Assembly: GCF_000016425.1 (NCBI RefSeq)
Contig: NC_009380.1
Coordinates: 744,001 to 808,000 of the forward strand
From: Salinispora tropica CNB-440
GTDB taxonomy: Bacteria > Actinomycetota > Actinomycetes > Mycobacteriales > Micromonosporaceae
Length of the DNA: 64,000 nucleotides
Direction: 5' to 3'
The number at the start of each line of letters is the position of its first letter. The first letter of the stretch is position 1. Under the pieces are notes generated by a model. The model was not told the origin of the DNA and did not search any database. It saw nothing but the letters and a program-made list of their open reading frames with translations. A program made the position numbers and the translations under genes. Shown in pieces: positions 8,580 to 18,414 of the stretch.

Positions 8580-10133
8580 TCAGACCAACCCCACGTCGGC
8601 CGCGAGGCGACGGCGGTCGACCTTGCCGTTGGCGTTGACCGGGAAGAATTCGACGTGGTGGTATTGCGTTGGTGCCATGTAAGGCGGCAGGTGCTCGGCC
8701 ACCAGCCCAGCTAGCGCCGTCTCCGCCAGTGAGTCGCAGGTATACAATGCGTGTAGCTCTACTCCACCTGCGCGGGCGGGCACCGCCAGGACAACGACCT
8801 CGTGCAGGCTCGGATGTCGGCGCAGGACTGACTCGATTTCGCCCGGCTCGATCCGGTATCCGTGGATTTTGACCTGGTCGTCGATCCTGCCTAGGTGGAC
8901 CAGTTCGCCATCCTCCTGGCGGACCCGGTCCCCCGTCCGGTACCAGTTCTGTGGGCCGGGCAGCCGATCAACCTGGGTCGTCCGGCCGTCGGTGTGGTCG
9001 ACGAATCGGCCATGGTTTTGGGCGGGGTCGAGGTAGCCGTCGAACCGTTGGCTGCCCCGTATGCAAAGCTCGCCTTCGTTGCCGGCGGTCCCATCGGGTG
9101 CGAGCAAAACCCCCTCCAGGTGTGGGTGGACACGCCCGATAGGAACGGTGTCGTTGCTGGTTCGCGGCCACCGCGCGGGATCGGCAGGAAGTTGGTAGCG
9201 GGTGCAGGTGACTGTTAGTTCGGTAGGCCCGTACAGGTTTGCCAGGGTGCTGCCGGGCGTGGCGTCCGCCCACGCCCGCGCCTGGGTCAGGGTGAGTTGC
9301 TCGCCTGCGAAGAGGCTCCACCGCAGGCTGGGCATGCTGCCAGGACGCAGGCTTCGCAGGCGGCCAGCGAGGGAGATCACTGACGGTACTGAGAACCAGT
9401 GGGTGATCTGGTTGTCGTTGACGTAGCGGATGGGTGCAAGTAGATCGTTAGGCGCGGCGACCACCAGCAGCGCTCCGGACAGCCAGGTGACGAACATGTC
9501 GAATACCGATGGGTCAAAGGTCAGCTCGAAGGTCTGCGACAGGCTTGCCCCCGGCTGCACCTGGTATGTCTCGATGCAGTGCGCCATGTAGGGAATGAGG
9601 TTGCGGTGGCGGACCGGCACTCCCTTGGGCGTTCCGGTGGAGCCGGAGGTGAACAGGATGTAGGCGACGTCCTCGGGGTCCCCGACGTATGGTTCCGTCC
9701 ACCGTTGAGTGGGTACGTCGTACCAGTGGTGCTCCGGGGTGTCAGGCAGGTACAGAACCTTGATCGTTCCGGCTGCTTCGTCGGCCACCCGCCGGCCCGC
9801 GTCGTCAGCGAGTAGGGCGTCTACCCCAGCGTGGGCGCAGGTGCGTCGAATACGTTCCGCTGGTACATCGACTCCCAACGGTACGACGGTCGCAGCCAGC
9901 CGCAGCGTGGCCAGATATCCGACGTATGCCGCGAGGCTGCGCGACGCGCAGAGCCCAACGGTCCGAGGCGGTTGGCCATGCAGTTCGACCAGTCGGGTGG
10001 CCAGCCGTTCGACGTGGTCTAGGAGTTCGGCGTATGTGAGCTGGTGTCCGGCGACGCGCAACGCTAGGGAGTCGGGATGGCGACGGACGACGTCGGCGAA
10101 CCCCTGGAATAGGGTGAGATTGTCTACGTTCAC
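8580..10133 (-). CDS. Stand-alone amino-acid adenylation enzyme (NRPS A domain)
   Basis: A 517-residue A domain without a fused carrier. Core motifs are complete: A3 FTSGSTGTPKG (161-171), A4 FDPSVFD with the aspartate that binds an alpha-amino group, A5 NLYGPTE, A7 YRTGD, A8 GRIDDQVKIHGYR and A10 NANGKVDRR with the catalytic lysine. It would activate an amino acid as AMP ester and load it in trans on a discrete carrier. Start GTG 10133 overlaps the MFS stop (GTGA), so the genes are translationally coupled. It is clearly related to the A protein at 28164-29729. Substrate not predicted. Confidence 0.88.
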   Translation of the reverse strand: MNVDNLTLFQGFADVVRRHPDSLALRVAGHQLTYAELLDHVERLATRLVELHGQPPRTVGLCASRSLAAYVGYLATLRLAATVVPLGVDVPAERIRRTCAHAGVDALLADDAGRRVADEAAGTIKVLYLPDTPEHHWYDVPTQRWTEPYVGDPEDVAYILFTSGSTGTPKGVPVRHRNLIPYMAHCIETYQVQPGASLSQTFELTFDPSVFDMFVTWLSGALLVVAAPNDLLAPIRYVNDNQITHWFSVPSVISLAGRLRSLRPGSMPSLRWSLFAGEQLTLTQARAWADATPGSTLANLYGPTELTVTCTRYQLPADPARWPRTSNDTVPIGRVHPHLEGVLLAPDGTAGNEGELCIRGSQRFDGYLDPAQNHGRFVDHTDGRTTQVDRLPGPQNWYRTGDRVRQEDGELVHLGRIDDQVKIHGYRIEPGEIESVLRRHPSLHEVVVLAVPARAGGVELHALYTCDSLAETALAGLVAEHLPPYMAPTQYHHVEFFPVNANGKVDRRRLAADVGLV

Positions 10134-11500
10134 CGAGAGCCGCCAGTGGTTGCTGTCTCTGGCAGGTCCTCACCGTCGTCGGTGGTGCCCGTGTTCCCGT
10201 CCTGTTCCCCGCGGGGCGCCGGGGTGGCGGGGGCTCCGGTCGGGCCGTCGACCTCCGCAATCCGCTCTCGTGTCACTACCTTGAAGAACGGATAGATCAG
10301 CAGCACGCAGAGGACGGCGAAGAAGCCGAACGCCACTCGGTAGGAGAAGATCTGGGCGAGGATGCCGGCGAGGATCGCCGCGACCGGGGTCATGCCCCAG
10401 GCCACGAGGCGGCTGGCCGCGCTGAATCGGCCAAGCATGTCGGCTGGCACCAGCGATTGGGTGATGAACCGTGAGTTGACCGTCCACATCGTGCCACCAG
10501 CGCCAGCGACAAATGCTGCGGCACCGACGATCCAGGCACTGGACGGTGCTGCGGGCAGCAGCGCGGGAGCCGCTACGAGTCCGAAAGCGCCGATGATGTC
10601 GGTGAACATCGACCAACGCCGGCCAATCCAGCGGTTGACGGGCCCGACGATGACGGTACCGATGACCCCACCTGCGCCGAGGCAGGTAAGTAGGAAGCCA
10701 TACTGCCGTTCATCGAGTCCGAGCGGACCACCGACGGCGTAGACCGGAATGAGGGCGAGCCAGGCCGCCCAGCAGCCGGCCATGATGGCGATGAGAAGCG
10801 CCATGGTCCGAAGCAACCGGTGCTGCCAAAGAAACCGGAGGCCTTCACGGATGTCCTTGTTGACCGATCGCTTGTGGGTGGTGGGCGGGGCAGCCACCTT
10901 GAAGTTGCCGACCAGCAGGAGTAGCAAGATCGCGCCGACGACGTAGGCGAAGCCGGTGACGCTGAGGGCTAGGCCGAATCCGATCGCCACGAGAAAGCCG
11001 CCGATTGGCTGCCCGGCGAAGCCGTTGAAGAGGTATTCAAGGGCTGTGATTCGTGCGTTGGCGGTCTCCCACCGATGTTTCGGTACAGCCGACGGGACGA
11101 TGGAGACTCCGGAGATCCCGGCCACCACGTCCGCCAGGCCGATGACGAGAGCGGCGATGTAGATCAGTAGCAGGGTGGGGGTAGCGGTGAGCACGGCGAC
11201 AAGGAGCGCGCCAACGGAGAGCATCCGAGCGATCTCGGCAGCCATCAGTAGGGCTCGTCGGTCCATCCGGTCAACTAGCACCCCGATATGCAGCGCCGCT
11301 ACCAGCCACGGCAGGCTCATGATGGCTGCGACGGCGGTGACTACGATGGGTGATCGACTAATCTGGGCGGCGAGTAGCGGGAGGGCGATCCGGGCCACCG
11401 CGTCAGCGATGTTCGTGGTGCCCGTGAAGACGACCAGAATCCATTCGTTTCGTCTGGCTCCGTGCGGATCTGCCTGCAGTTTGGGTTGAGCTGTGGCCAC
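10130..11500 (-). CDS. MFS transporter (MFS_3/enterobactin-exporter-like)
   Basis: About 456 residues with roughly 12 hydrophobic segments. The MFS loop motif appears as GVLVDRMDRRALL after the second helix, and there is a long cytoplasmic loop (KRSVNKDIREGLRFLWQH) in mid-protein, as in EntS-like exporters. The hydrophilic tail after about residue 420 is rich in P, G, D and T. I favour GTG 11500, preceded by CGAGGGA, over GTG 11515. It is the first gene of the exporter-adenylation-SARP operon and most likely exports or provides resistance to the product. Confidence 0.85.
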   Translation of the reverse strand: MATAQPKLQADPHGARRNEWILVVFTGTTNIADAVARIALPLLAAQISRSPIVVTAVAAIMSLPWLVAALHIGVLVDRMDRRALLMAAEIARMLSVGALLVAVLTATPTLLLIYIAALVIGLADVVAGISGVSIVPSAVPKHRWETANARITALEYLFNGFAGQPIGGFLVAIGFGLALSVTGFAYVVGAILLLLLVGNFKVAAPPTTHKRSVNKDIREGLRFLWQHRLLRTMALLIAIMAGCWAAWLALIPVYAVGGPLGLDERQYGFLLTCLGAGGVIGTVIVGPVNRWIGRRWSMFTDIIGAFGLVAAPALLPAAPSSAWIVGAAAFVAGAGGTMWTVNSRFITQSLVPADMLGRFSAASRLVAWGMTPVAAILAGILAQIFSYRVAFGFFAVLCVLLIYPFFKVVTRERIAEVDGPTGAPATPAPRGEQDGNTGTTDDGEDLPETATTGGSR

Positions 11501-12238
11501 GACAATCCCTCGCACAGTCTTGAGTTAAAATAGTGAGCGTAAATCCACCACGAATCGTGCACTCCACATGGAAGTCAGATAAGCACGATTTACCCAGTTG
11601 CACTGTCAGTCAAGTGACAGGGAATATCGGACGGATGGTTGACCGATCCCACCCGTCGTCGCCGCGCGATTTTAGATTGACTAGCCGCTAGGACTGATAC
11701 AGGGTCGCCGACTTTCGCTGGCCGGGCGGTGATGGCATGTCGTGCGTGCATCAGCAGGTTGTTGATCAACAGCGAAAGGTCCCTTTCGTACCTTCCGTGG
11801 ATACTCTGTGTAGCAACTGATAGCACCATAGGTCATACGAAGGGGTGTGTCTATCCACACACGTATATGATCATGCAACTGCTGGACAGAGTCGAGCTAC
11901 AGGTGATACGCCCGCCGACGACTCGTTTTATGCGTAGCGAGAATTCTGTCAAGCCTGCCTGATCTGGGCGACTAAGGCAGCATTACCACCCCGTCGTCCT
12001 ACCTTCAGCGATAACCAGCTTTTTTGTGTCGCCCACTCCACGTATGTGGAGAAGTTGGCAGCACCCACCGATGTAGCAACCATTGACGTTCCATCCCAAG
12101 AACATCGAGACAACATCGGGGCCAGGATGCTCGGACTTGAAATTCCAAGCGCAAATTCAGTCAGCCCACTTAGACGACGGCCGCCCCCTGTCCGATGCAA
12201 TCGATCGGCGCGGTCGACCTCAGCGAACGGAAGCAGGG
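11501..12238. other. Divergent intergenic region with several inverted repeats
   Basis: A 738-bp stretch without a convincing gene, lower in GC than its surroundings. It separates the exporter operon from the biosynthetic operon and must hold both promoters. Inverted repeats seen by eye: AATCGTGC/GCACGATT at 11553-11560 and 11583-11590; CTGTCA-N6-TGACAG at 11603-11620; GTGTGT-N6-ACACAC at 11845-11862; CTCCAC-GTAT-GTGGAG at 12036-12051. There is also a perfect GTTGATCAAC palindrome near 11760. The SARP-type repeat array is annotated separately. Confidence 0.6.
12081..12120 (+). promoter_or_regulatory. Putative SARP operator: four heptamers at 11-bp period
   Basis: CATTGAC (12081), CATCCCA (12092), CATCGAG (12103) and CATCGGG (12114) begin exactly 11 bp apart, each separated by 4 bp. 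SARP regulators bind tandem heptamers with this one-turn spacing next to the promoter. The array lies about 120 bp before the first gene of the long biosynthetic operon, and a SARP is encoded in the same island. The -10 element is not certain. Confidence 0.6.
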
Positions 12239-12490
12239 ATGACGACTCCAGCCGACCTCGACCAGACGATCGCGAAGTACGCGTCGGTGGCCTTCGACGA
12301 CTCGACTCCCCTGCTGGAGGCGGGTCTCGAATCGCTGTCCCTGCTGCGACTCGCCGTCGAGCTGGCCAACGACGACGACGCGGAGATCGACGCCACCCGC
12401 CTCGTGGACCTCCGCACCGTGGGTGACCTCAAGCAGTGGCTACACGAGCTGAGCGCCGTGGGCGCCGAAACCGGAGGAGGCGCACGGTGA
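12239..12490 (+). CDS. Discrete acyl/peptidyl carrier protein
   Basis: An 83-residue carrier protein whose phosphopantetheine serine lies in LLEAGLESLSLLRLAVEL (the S of LES). The acidic four-helix pattern and C-terminal TVGDLKQWLHEL fit a PCP/ACP fold. The start is ATG 12239, with the purine-rich CGGAAGCAGGG just before. It is the first gene of the operon, and its stop overlaps the NRPS start (GTGA at 12487). A freestanding carrier before a C-A-T protein suggests that it receives a residue from one of the trans-acting A proteins and donates to the condensation domain. Confidence 0.85.
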   Translation: MTTPADLDQTIAKYASVAFDDSTPLLEAGLESLSLLRLAVELANDDDAEIDATRLVDLRTVGDLKQWLHELSAVGAETGGGAR

Positions 12491-15400
12491 CCACGACTGC
12501 CGGGACGAAGCTCGCGACGGCAACCGCCCCGGCGCGGTTGCCGATCACCGAGTCGCAGAAGGGGCTGCTGGTCGTCAATGAACGCTCGCCAGGGCGCGCT
12601 GTATACAACCAGCTCGTCCGGTTCGACATCGACCCGTCGGTCCCCGACGAGATGATCGAGCGCGCGCTCGTAACAGTGGTCGCAGTCCAGCCAGCCATGC
12701 GTCAAGTCTTCGGGCTGCTACCCGAAATGCACGTCCGACTCACCCCGCCCCCGGGGCCGCAGGACTTTCCGCTCGAATGGGTCACGGCCCGGCAGCGTGA
12801 CTTCGAAGAGGCGGTCGGCGCGGCTCAACGACGGATCGGCCGACCTGAATTCGACCTAGCCAACGGCCCCGCCTACCGTTTCGCCGTCGTTCGCTGCCTC
12901 GATGAGCCCCGCGTAGCGGTGCTCATGTGCGACCACCACATCATCCTCGACGGCGTTTCGATGGGACCTCTCGTACGGGACCTTCAGGAGGCGCTGTCCG
13001 GACGCCTCGCCGGGGCGGAGATCGAGCAGCGGCGCAGCGCCCGCGAGACGGCCTTCGTCAAGGAGTTGGCGGCGCAGAACCGCACCGCCACCTCCGACCG
13101 TGTCGTCGAACGGTCTCGAGAGTGGGCGGCCCGGCTGCGGGAGGTCCCGCCGCTTGTGCTGGCACCCCTGCCTGGTCGCGCCGTGCAGACGGAATTCACC
13201 GGCGCCCGCGTCGGCTGGCACCTCAGCCAGGACGAGACCGCCGCGCTATCGGAAACCTGCCGACGGCTGGAGATCTCACCGTTTGTCTTCTTCTCCGGTA
13301 TCTACGGCACGGTACTGGCCCGGCACGGCAACGTATCCCGCGTGTTGGTCGGCAGCCCATTCATGGCCCGCCGCACGATCGGCGCGTTCGAACTCGGCGG
13401 CTTCTTCGTCAACACGCTTCCGGTCACCGTCGACGTGGAGTGGGGCCGCACGGTCGACGAGCATCTTGGCAAAGTGGTTCGGGAGTCCATCGACTTCTGT
13501 CGTGCGAATGTGGATGTCACCTTCAACCGCCTCGTCGCCGACGTGCAGCCCGACCGATCTAGTAACCGCAACCCGCTGTTCTCAGCGATGCTTGCCATGC
13601 AGGACACCTTCACGCCAGAGCCAGACGGACCCGTGCTGCGGGTTCTGGAGCCCGGCAACGGCACCGCCAAATTCGACCTCTGGCTGGGCGCCACGCCGGT
13701 CGACGGCCGCTGGCTGCTCGAAATCGAATACGACCGGCAGCTCATCGCGCCAGTGGTCGCCGACGGGTTGCTCACCTCGCTGCGTGATGCCGTCCGCTGG
13801 GCGGTCCGCGACGGTTCGCGCCGGCTCGGTGACCTCTTCGCCGACGCCTCTGGCGCGGCCAGCGTTCGCTCCGACGGCTGGATCAGCCCGCTGAACGGCG
13901 ACACGCCATGGGACTGGGTCTCGGCGGCGGCTCGGCGGCGGCCCGACGCCCCTGCGATCGAAGACCCGAACCGTCAACTGAACTACGGCCAGTTGGTAGC
14001 TGAGGCCGAGCGGATCAACGCCGGCCTCGCTGCGCACGGCGTCAGCCCTCGAGCCGTGGTGGGCCTCGCCGCGATGACCCTGTGCGACACGGTCACGGCC
14101 ATCTTGGCCATCCTGCGCCGTGGCGCGGCGTATCTTCCCCTGGATCCGGGCCTGCCCGCCCAACGGCTGGAGTACATGGTCCGGCGGGCCGGCTGCGAAT
14201 TCATCGTCGGCGAGACGGTGGTGCCTGGCGTGCCCACAGTCACGGTGGCGGACTTGGCCGCCGCGACGCAGCCGGTGCCCGACTCGCTGGCCGACCCTAC
14301 GGCCCCGATCTATGTCATGTACACGTCGGGCTCCACCGGGCAGCCCAAGGGCGTCCAGATGGGGCACCGACCGCTGGCCAACCTGACAAGCTGGCAGATA
14401 GCAGCCCTATCCATGGACGCCGAGACCCGCTTTCTCCAATACGCCCCGCTCGGCTTCGATGTCTCCTTCCAAGAGATCCTGCCGACTCTGGCCGCCGGCG
14501 GGACGGTGGTCTCCCGTGAGCCAGCCGACCGGCGGATGTTCACCGCCATGCTCACTCGGATCGCCGCCACCGAGGTGACGCACGTCTATCTACCGGTCGC
14601 GGCGCTGCGGCCCTTGGTGCAGATCGCCGCCGCCAGGGACACTCGACTGCCGGCGCTGCGCTACGTTTGCGTCTCGGGCGAACAACTCACCGTCGACGAC
14701 GAGATCCGCGACTTTTTTCTCGCCCACCCGCACTGCACCCTGGTCAACCTGTACGGCCCTACCGAAACCCACGCGGTGACATCGCACCGGCTGTCGTACC
14801 GGGACTCGGTATGGCCGACCCACATGCCGATCGGTCAGCCGTACCCAGGGGTACGCGCATACGTGGTCGACGTAACCGGCCACCTCGCCCCGCCCGGCGT
14901 CGCCGGCGAGCTGCTCCTAGGCGGAGACTGCCCCGCCGACGGATACATCAACGACCCGGACAGCACGGTCGAGAGGTTTGTGCCCGACCGCTTTTCGGGC
15001 ACCCCCGGTAGAACCATGTACCGCACTGGGGACCTCGTAGTACGCGACGACCGCGGTGACCTGGTCTTCCTGGGCCGGATGGACACTCAGGTCAAAATCC
15101 GGGGATACCGAATTGAGTTGGGCGAGATCGAAACCGTCGCGAACCAAGTCGATGGCGTTCGACAGGCGGTCGCGTTGGTCCGGGGCAGCGGCGTCGACCG
15201 GGAACTCGGCTTGATCGTTCGTCTCGACACCGACGCCACTTTCGACCCGGAGCAGGTCCGTCAACGGCTGGCAACGGCACTGCCGGTCTATATGCGGCCG
15301 CTGTGGATATTTGCAGTCGAGGTGGTTCCGACGACACCGACCGGCAAGACTGACCGGGACGCCCTCCTGCGGCTCGCCGACGAGCTGCTGGTCGATCAAC

Positions 15401-15678
15401 AAAGCGCTGACACTGGTGAGGTCACCTACGCCGACGAACTGGAGCGGGACCTAGCCGGGCTGTGGGGCAGGGTACTCGATGTCGAGGGCATCCAGCCGGA
15501 CCGTCCACTCATCGAGTACGGCGCCCACTCGCTCAACATCTTTACCACCCTCGCCGAGGTGCAGGAGCACTACGGGGTGGCGGTGCCATTGGTCGACTTC
15601 TTCGCCACGCCGACCGTGGCCACCCTTGCCGAACTGATCCGGGCGGGCGGGGGCGGCGACGCGGCGGTGACGTCATGA
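12487..15678 (+). CDS. NRPS module, C-A-T
   Basis: 1063 residues. The condensation domain (about 20-450) has an intact HHIILDG active site at 150-156. The adenylation domain (about 460-960) has YTSGSTGQPKG, FDVSFQE, NLYGPTE, YRTGD and GRMDTQVKIRGYR. The carrier domain serine in GAHSLN is about residue 1015. GTG 12487 overlaps the preceding ACP stop. There is no TE or epimerase domain, so the product must pass on to the C-T-TE protein at 29722 or to a BtrH-type acyltransferase. The A-domain substrate is not assigned: the pocket residues I can align do not match a code I am sure of. Confidence 0.93.
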   Translation: MTTTAGTKLATATAPARLPITESQKGLLVVNERSPGRAVYNQLVRFDIDPSVPDEMIERALVTVVAVQPAMRQVFGLLPEMHVRLTPPPGPQDFPLEWVTARQRDFEEAVGAAQRRIGRPEFDLANGPAYRFAVVRCLDEPRVAVLMCDHHIILDGVSMGPLVRDLQEALSGRLAGAEIEQRRSARETAFVKELAAQNRTATSDRVVERSREWAARLREVPPLVLAPLPGRAVQTEFTGARVGWHLSQDETAALSETCRRLEISPFVFFSGIYGTVLARHGNVSRVLVGSPFMARRTIGAFELGGFFVNTLPVTVDVEWGRTVDEHLGKVVRESIDFCRANVDVTFNRLVADVQPDRSSNRNPLFSAMLAMQDTFTPEPDGPVLRVLEPGNGTAKFDLWLGATPVDGRWLLEIEYDRQLIAPVVADGLLTSLRDAVRWAVRDGSRRLGDLFADASGAASVRSDGWISPLNGDTPWDWVSAAARRRPDAPAIEDPNRQLNYGQLVAEAERINAGLAAHGVSPRAVVGLAAMTLCDTVTAILAILRRGAAYLPLDPGLPAQRLEYMVRRAGCEFIVGETVVPGVPTVTVADLAAATQPVPDSLADPTAPIYVMYTSGSTGQPKGVQMGHRPLANLTSWQIAALSMDAETRFLQYAPLGFDVSFQEILPTLAAGGTVVSREPADRRMFTAMLTRIAATEVTHVYLPVAALRPLVQIAAARDTRLPALRYVCVSGEQLTVDDEIRDFFLAHPHCTLVNLYGPTETHAVTSHRLSYRDSVWPTHMPIGQPYPGVRAYVVDVTGHLAPPGVAGELLLGGDCPADGYINDPDSTVERFVPDRFSGTPGRTMYRTGDLVVRDDRGDLVFLGRMDTQVKIRGYRIELGEIETVANQVDGVRQAVALVRGSGVDRELGLIVRLDTDATFDPEQVRQRLATALPVYMRPLWIFAVEVVPTTPTGKTDRDALLRLADELLVDQQSADTGEVTYADELERDLAGLWGRVLDVEGIQPDRPLIEYGAHSLNIFTTLAEVQEHYGVAVPLVDFFATPTVATLAELIRAGGGGDAAVTS

Positions 15679-16400
15679 CGACCAGGCTGCCCGGCCGGCT
15701 GGTTTCCCTGCTGCGGCGGGGCACCCGGCCCGCGTGCGTGCTGCTGCCGGGCGCCGGTGGTGGGCTGCACCCCTACTTGCGGCTCGCCGCGGCGATCGGC
15801 AAAACCCATAACGTCGCGGTGGTACGCGCGGCCGGCCTACTGCCCGACGAGGAACCGGAAGTCAGCATCGCCGACATGGCCGATGCGGCGACGCGGGCGC
15901 TGACCGCGGACCAGACGGTCCCGGCAGCTGTCTTTGGCTGGTCCCTTGGTGGCGCAGTGGCCTGGGAGCTGTGCGTGCGGCTGGCCGAATGGGGGTACCA
16001 GCCCGACCTAGTGCTGGTGGACGCGTCGCCGCTGCCGCGCCGTGCCACGGCCGAGGAGGACGCCCGCGTCCGCGAAACCATCATCGGGATGCTCGGGCCG
16101 CGCCCCGACCCGGCGACCGTCGAGCGGGTCCGACGGGTTTTCGACACGCAGGTCGCTGCCCTCGCGAGCTATCGGGCCGACCGCTCCTACCCGGGCCGCG
16201 TGTTGATGCTGATGTGCACCGACGAGGAGTTCACGTTTCGGGCAGAGGCCGAAGCCCGGTGGCGGGAGCTCGCGCCGGATCTAAGTGCCGGACGGCTCGA
16301 CGCAGGCCACTTCGATGTCTTCGACCCCGAGCGCCTGCCGCAGTTGGTCGACGAGGTGACACCGTTCCTTGGTCGAGCCTCCGGGGCGGTGCTGCGATGA
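15675..16400 (+). CDS. Type II thioesterase
   Basis: A 241-residue alpha/beta hydrolase of the thioesterase family, with nucleophile elbow GWSLGG (serine about 90), oxyanion stretch LLPGAGGGLHPYLRLAAAI, and a C-terminal histidine in LDAGHFDVFDP. Such proteins clear mis-primed or stalled carriers in NRPS systems. ATG 15675 overlaps the NRPS stop (ATGA). A release role is possible but less likely, because a TE domain already exists at 29722-32151. Confidence 0.87.
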   Translation: MTTRLPGRLVSLLRRGTRPACVLLPGAGGGLHPYLRLAAAIGKTHNVAVVRAAGLLPDEEPEVSIADMADAATRALTADQTVPAAVFGWSLGGAVAWELCVRLAEWGYQPDLVLVDASPLPRRATAEEDARVRETIIGMLGPRPDPATVERVRRVFDTQVAALASYRADRSYPGRVLMLMCTDEEFTFRAEAEARWRELAPDLSAGRLDAGHFDVFDPERLPQLVDEVTPFLGRASGAVLR

Positions 16401-17137
16401 GGCCGCTGGGGGTCGTCAGCGGCGGCACCCGGGGCATCGGTCTGTCCTTCAGCCGCCGCCTGGTAAAGCTGGGCCATCGGGTAGTCGCACTGTACCGCGA
16501 TGACGCCCTCGCGGCGGCAGCGGCGGCTGCGGAACTGGGCGAGGCGTTCCACCCGGTCCGGCTGGACGTCGCTGATGCTGACGCGGTAGGCGCAGCCGTC
16601 AAGACGACACTCGACGCGCACGGTCCGCCAACCGTGCTGGTGAATAACGCGGGAATCAATATCGATCGGCCATTTCTGCAGATGTCGACCGAGGACTGGC
16701 GGCGGGTGTTGGACACGAACCTCTCCGGCGTATTCCATCTGACCCGCGAGTTCGCGCCGGCGATGCTGAGGGCCGAGGGCGACAGCGTCGTCGTCAACGT
16801 GGGCGCCACCACTGGCATCCGTCCCCGCCTCAACGGCGCGAACTACTGCGCCAGCAAGGCTGGCTTGCTGCAGCTGACCAAGTGCCTAGCGCTGGAGCTC
16901 GCGCCCCGAATCAGGGTCAACTGCTTGATCCCGGGCATGACCGAGACCGACGAGCTAGTGACCCGGTTCCGGCTTGACGACCCAGCTGCCCGGGCGGCAG
17001 TGGTCGCGGAGATCCCCCGGGGCCACATTGGCACCACCGAGGAAGTCGCCGATGCCCTGGAGTTCCTCGTGGGGCCGGCAAGCAGATACCTGACCGGGCA
17101 AAAGCTAATCGTGGACGGGGGGCAGTTCATGTGGTGA
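16397..17137 (+). CDS. SDR-family oxidoreductase (FabG-like)
   Basis: A 246-residue classical short-chain dehydrogenase. The cofactor motif is SGGTRGIG near the N-terminus, followed by NNAG, then a catalytic YCASK in an ANYCASKAGLLQLTK context, and a C-terminal YLTGQKLIVDGGQF. FabG-type enzymes use NADPH on beta-ketoacyl carriers. Here the substrate is probably a carrier-bound or free oxo/aldehyde intermediate, possibly the product of the adjacent ProA-like enzyme. The start overlaps the thioesterase stop (ATGA). Confidence 0.9.
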   Translation: MRPLGVVSGGTRGIGLSFSRRLVKLGHRVVALYRDDALAAAAAAAELGEAFHPVRLDVADADAVGAAVKTTLDAHGPPTVLVNNAGINIDRPFLQMSTEDWRRVLDTNLSGVFHLTREFAPAMLRAEGDSVVVNVGATTGIRPRLNGANYCASKAGLLQLTKCLALELAPRIRVNCLIPGMTETDELVTRFRLDDPAARAAVVAEIPRGHIGTTEEVADALEFLVGPASRYLTGQKLIVDGGQFMW

Positions 17138-18414
17138 CCGATGTGGACAACATCCTAGACGGCGCGACGCGAGCCAGAGCCGAGCTTCCCACGCCCGGCG
17201 ACGAACGCTACGACCGGTACTGCGAGGCGCTCGCCGACGAGCTCTCCTCGGGCTGGGCCGACGTGCTGGCGGCGAACGCCACCGACGTGGCCCAAGGCGT
17301 CAGGGCTGGTCTCGGTCCCGAGCTGGTCGACCGTCTGGCGCTTGGCAAGCGTCACCTCGACGCGCTGGTCGACCTGATTGCGCGCACCCGTGCGGCGCTG
17401 CCGACAGTGACCGCCCCGACCGTTGGTCACCGGGCCGGCAATGGCGCCACCGTGCGCCGGCTGCCCAAGCCGCTGGGTGTGGTCCTGATGATCTTTGAAG
17501 CGCGGCCGACAGTGACGGTGGAGGGCGCCCTGCTGCCTGTGGCGGTCGGCAACGTAGCCATCCTGCGCGGCGGCACGGAGATCGCAGCCACCAACCAGGC
17601 CCTCGCCGTCGTCGTCGGCCGGGCGCTGAAAGACGCGCAACTACCCATGGGCACGGTACAGGTCGTCACCGACCCCGACCGGCGGCTAGTGCGAGCCCTG
17701 CTCAAGCGGCGCGACAAGATCGATGGACTCATTCCCCGGGGCAGCCCTTCCCTGATCGACTACTGCCTGACCAGTTCCACCATCCCGGTCATCGCCAGCG
17801 GCGGCGGGGTCAACCACCTCTACGTCGACCGCAGCGCCGACCTGGAGCTGGCCGCCCGGATCGCCCTCGACAGCAAGCTCGGCGAGCCCACCGCCTGCAA
17901 CACCCTCGAACTGGTCCTGGCCCACGAGGACGTGGCCGAGGAGTTGACTCGGGCCCTCGTGCGAGCCGGCGCCGAGCTGGCCGAGCCGTGGCTGCTGCGG
18001 GTTGACCCCCGGCTGACCGCCGCCGTGCCTCCCGAAGCGCCCGTGGCCGAACTGGCCGCCGCCGACGACGGTCGGGAGTTTTTGGAACGCGCGGTCGGCA
18101 TCCGGCCCGTCGCTGGCCTCGACGAGGCGGTTGCTCACATCCGCCGCTTCGGTTCCCAGCACACCGAGGGCGTGGTGGCCGCTGACCCGGTCTCCGTGGA
18201 GGCATTCCTGGAAAGGGTGGACGCCGCCACGCTGGTGGTCAACGGCTCCCTGCGCCTGCACGACGGTCCGACGATGGGGCTGGGACCGGAGCTGTCTATC
18301 GCCACCGGCCGGCTACATGTCCGCGGACCCGTCAGCCTGTCTGCCCTGCTGACCTGGAGCTGGGTCGTCGACGCCGGGGGCAGGCTGCGCGGCGGAACGG
18401 AGGCGGCGACATGA
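17131..18414 (+). CDS. Gamma-glutamyl phosphate reductase (ProA)-like dehydrogenase
   Basis: 427 residues, aldehyde-dehydrogenase fold, ProA subfamily. The catalytic cysteine is in EPTACNTLELVL (about 256), with IPVIASGGGVNHLYVD and FGSQHTEGVV also conserved, and the C-terminal GRLHVRGPVSL as in ProA. ProA reduces an acyl phosphate to an aldehyde with NADPH. No glutamate 5-kinase gene accompanies it. It may therefore use the host kinase product, or a carrier thioester by the related acyl-transfer chemistry; the second is my inference. GTG 17131 or 17134 starts it, overlapping the SDR stop. Confidence 0.87.
   Translation: MVTDVDNILDGATRARAELPTPGDERYDRYCEALADELSSGWADVLAANATDVAQGVRAGLGPELVDRLALGKRHLDALVDLIARTRAALPTVTAPTVGHRAGNGATVRRLPKPLGVVLMIFEARPTVTVEGALLPVAVGNVAILRGGTEIAATNQALAVVVGRALKDAQLPMGTVQVVTDPDRRLVRALLKRRDKIDGLIPRGSPSLIDYCLTSSTIPVIASGGGVNHLYVDRSADLELAARIALDSKLGEPTACNTLELVLAHEDVAEELTRALVRAGAELAEPWLLRVDPRLTAAVPPEAPVAELAAADDGREFLERAVGIRPVAGLDEAVAHIRRFGSQHTEGVVAADPVSVEAFLERVDAATLVVNGSLRLHDGPTMGLGPELSIATGRLHVRGPVSLSALLTWSWVVDAGGRLRGGTEAAT

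Noticed and set aside
12487..15678. Prediction of the C-A-T substrate from pocket residues (and of the two stand-alone A enzymes)
   Set aside because: Hand alignment gives partial pocket codes but none matches an entry I am certain of, so any named amino acid would be guesswork.
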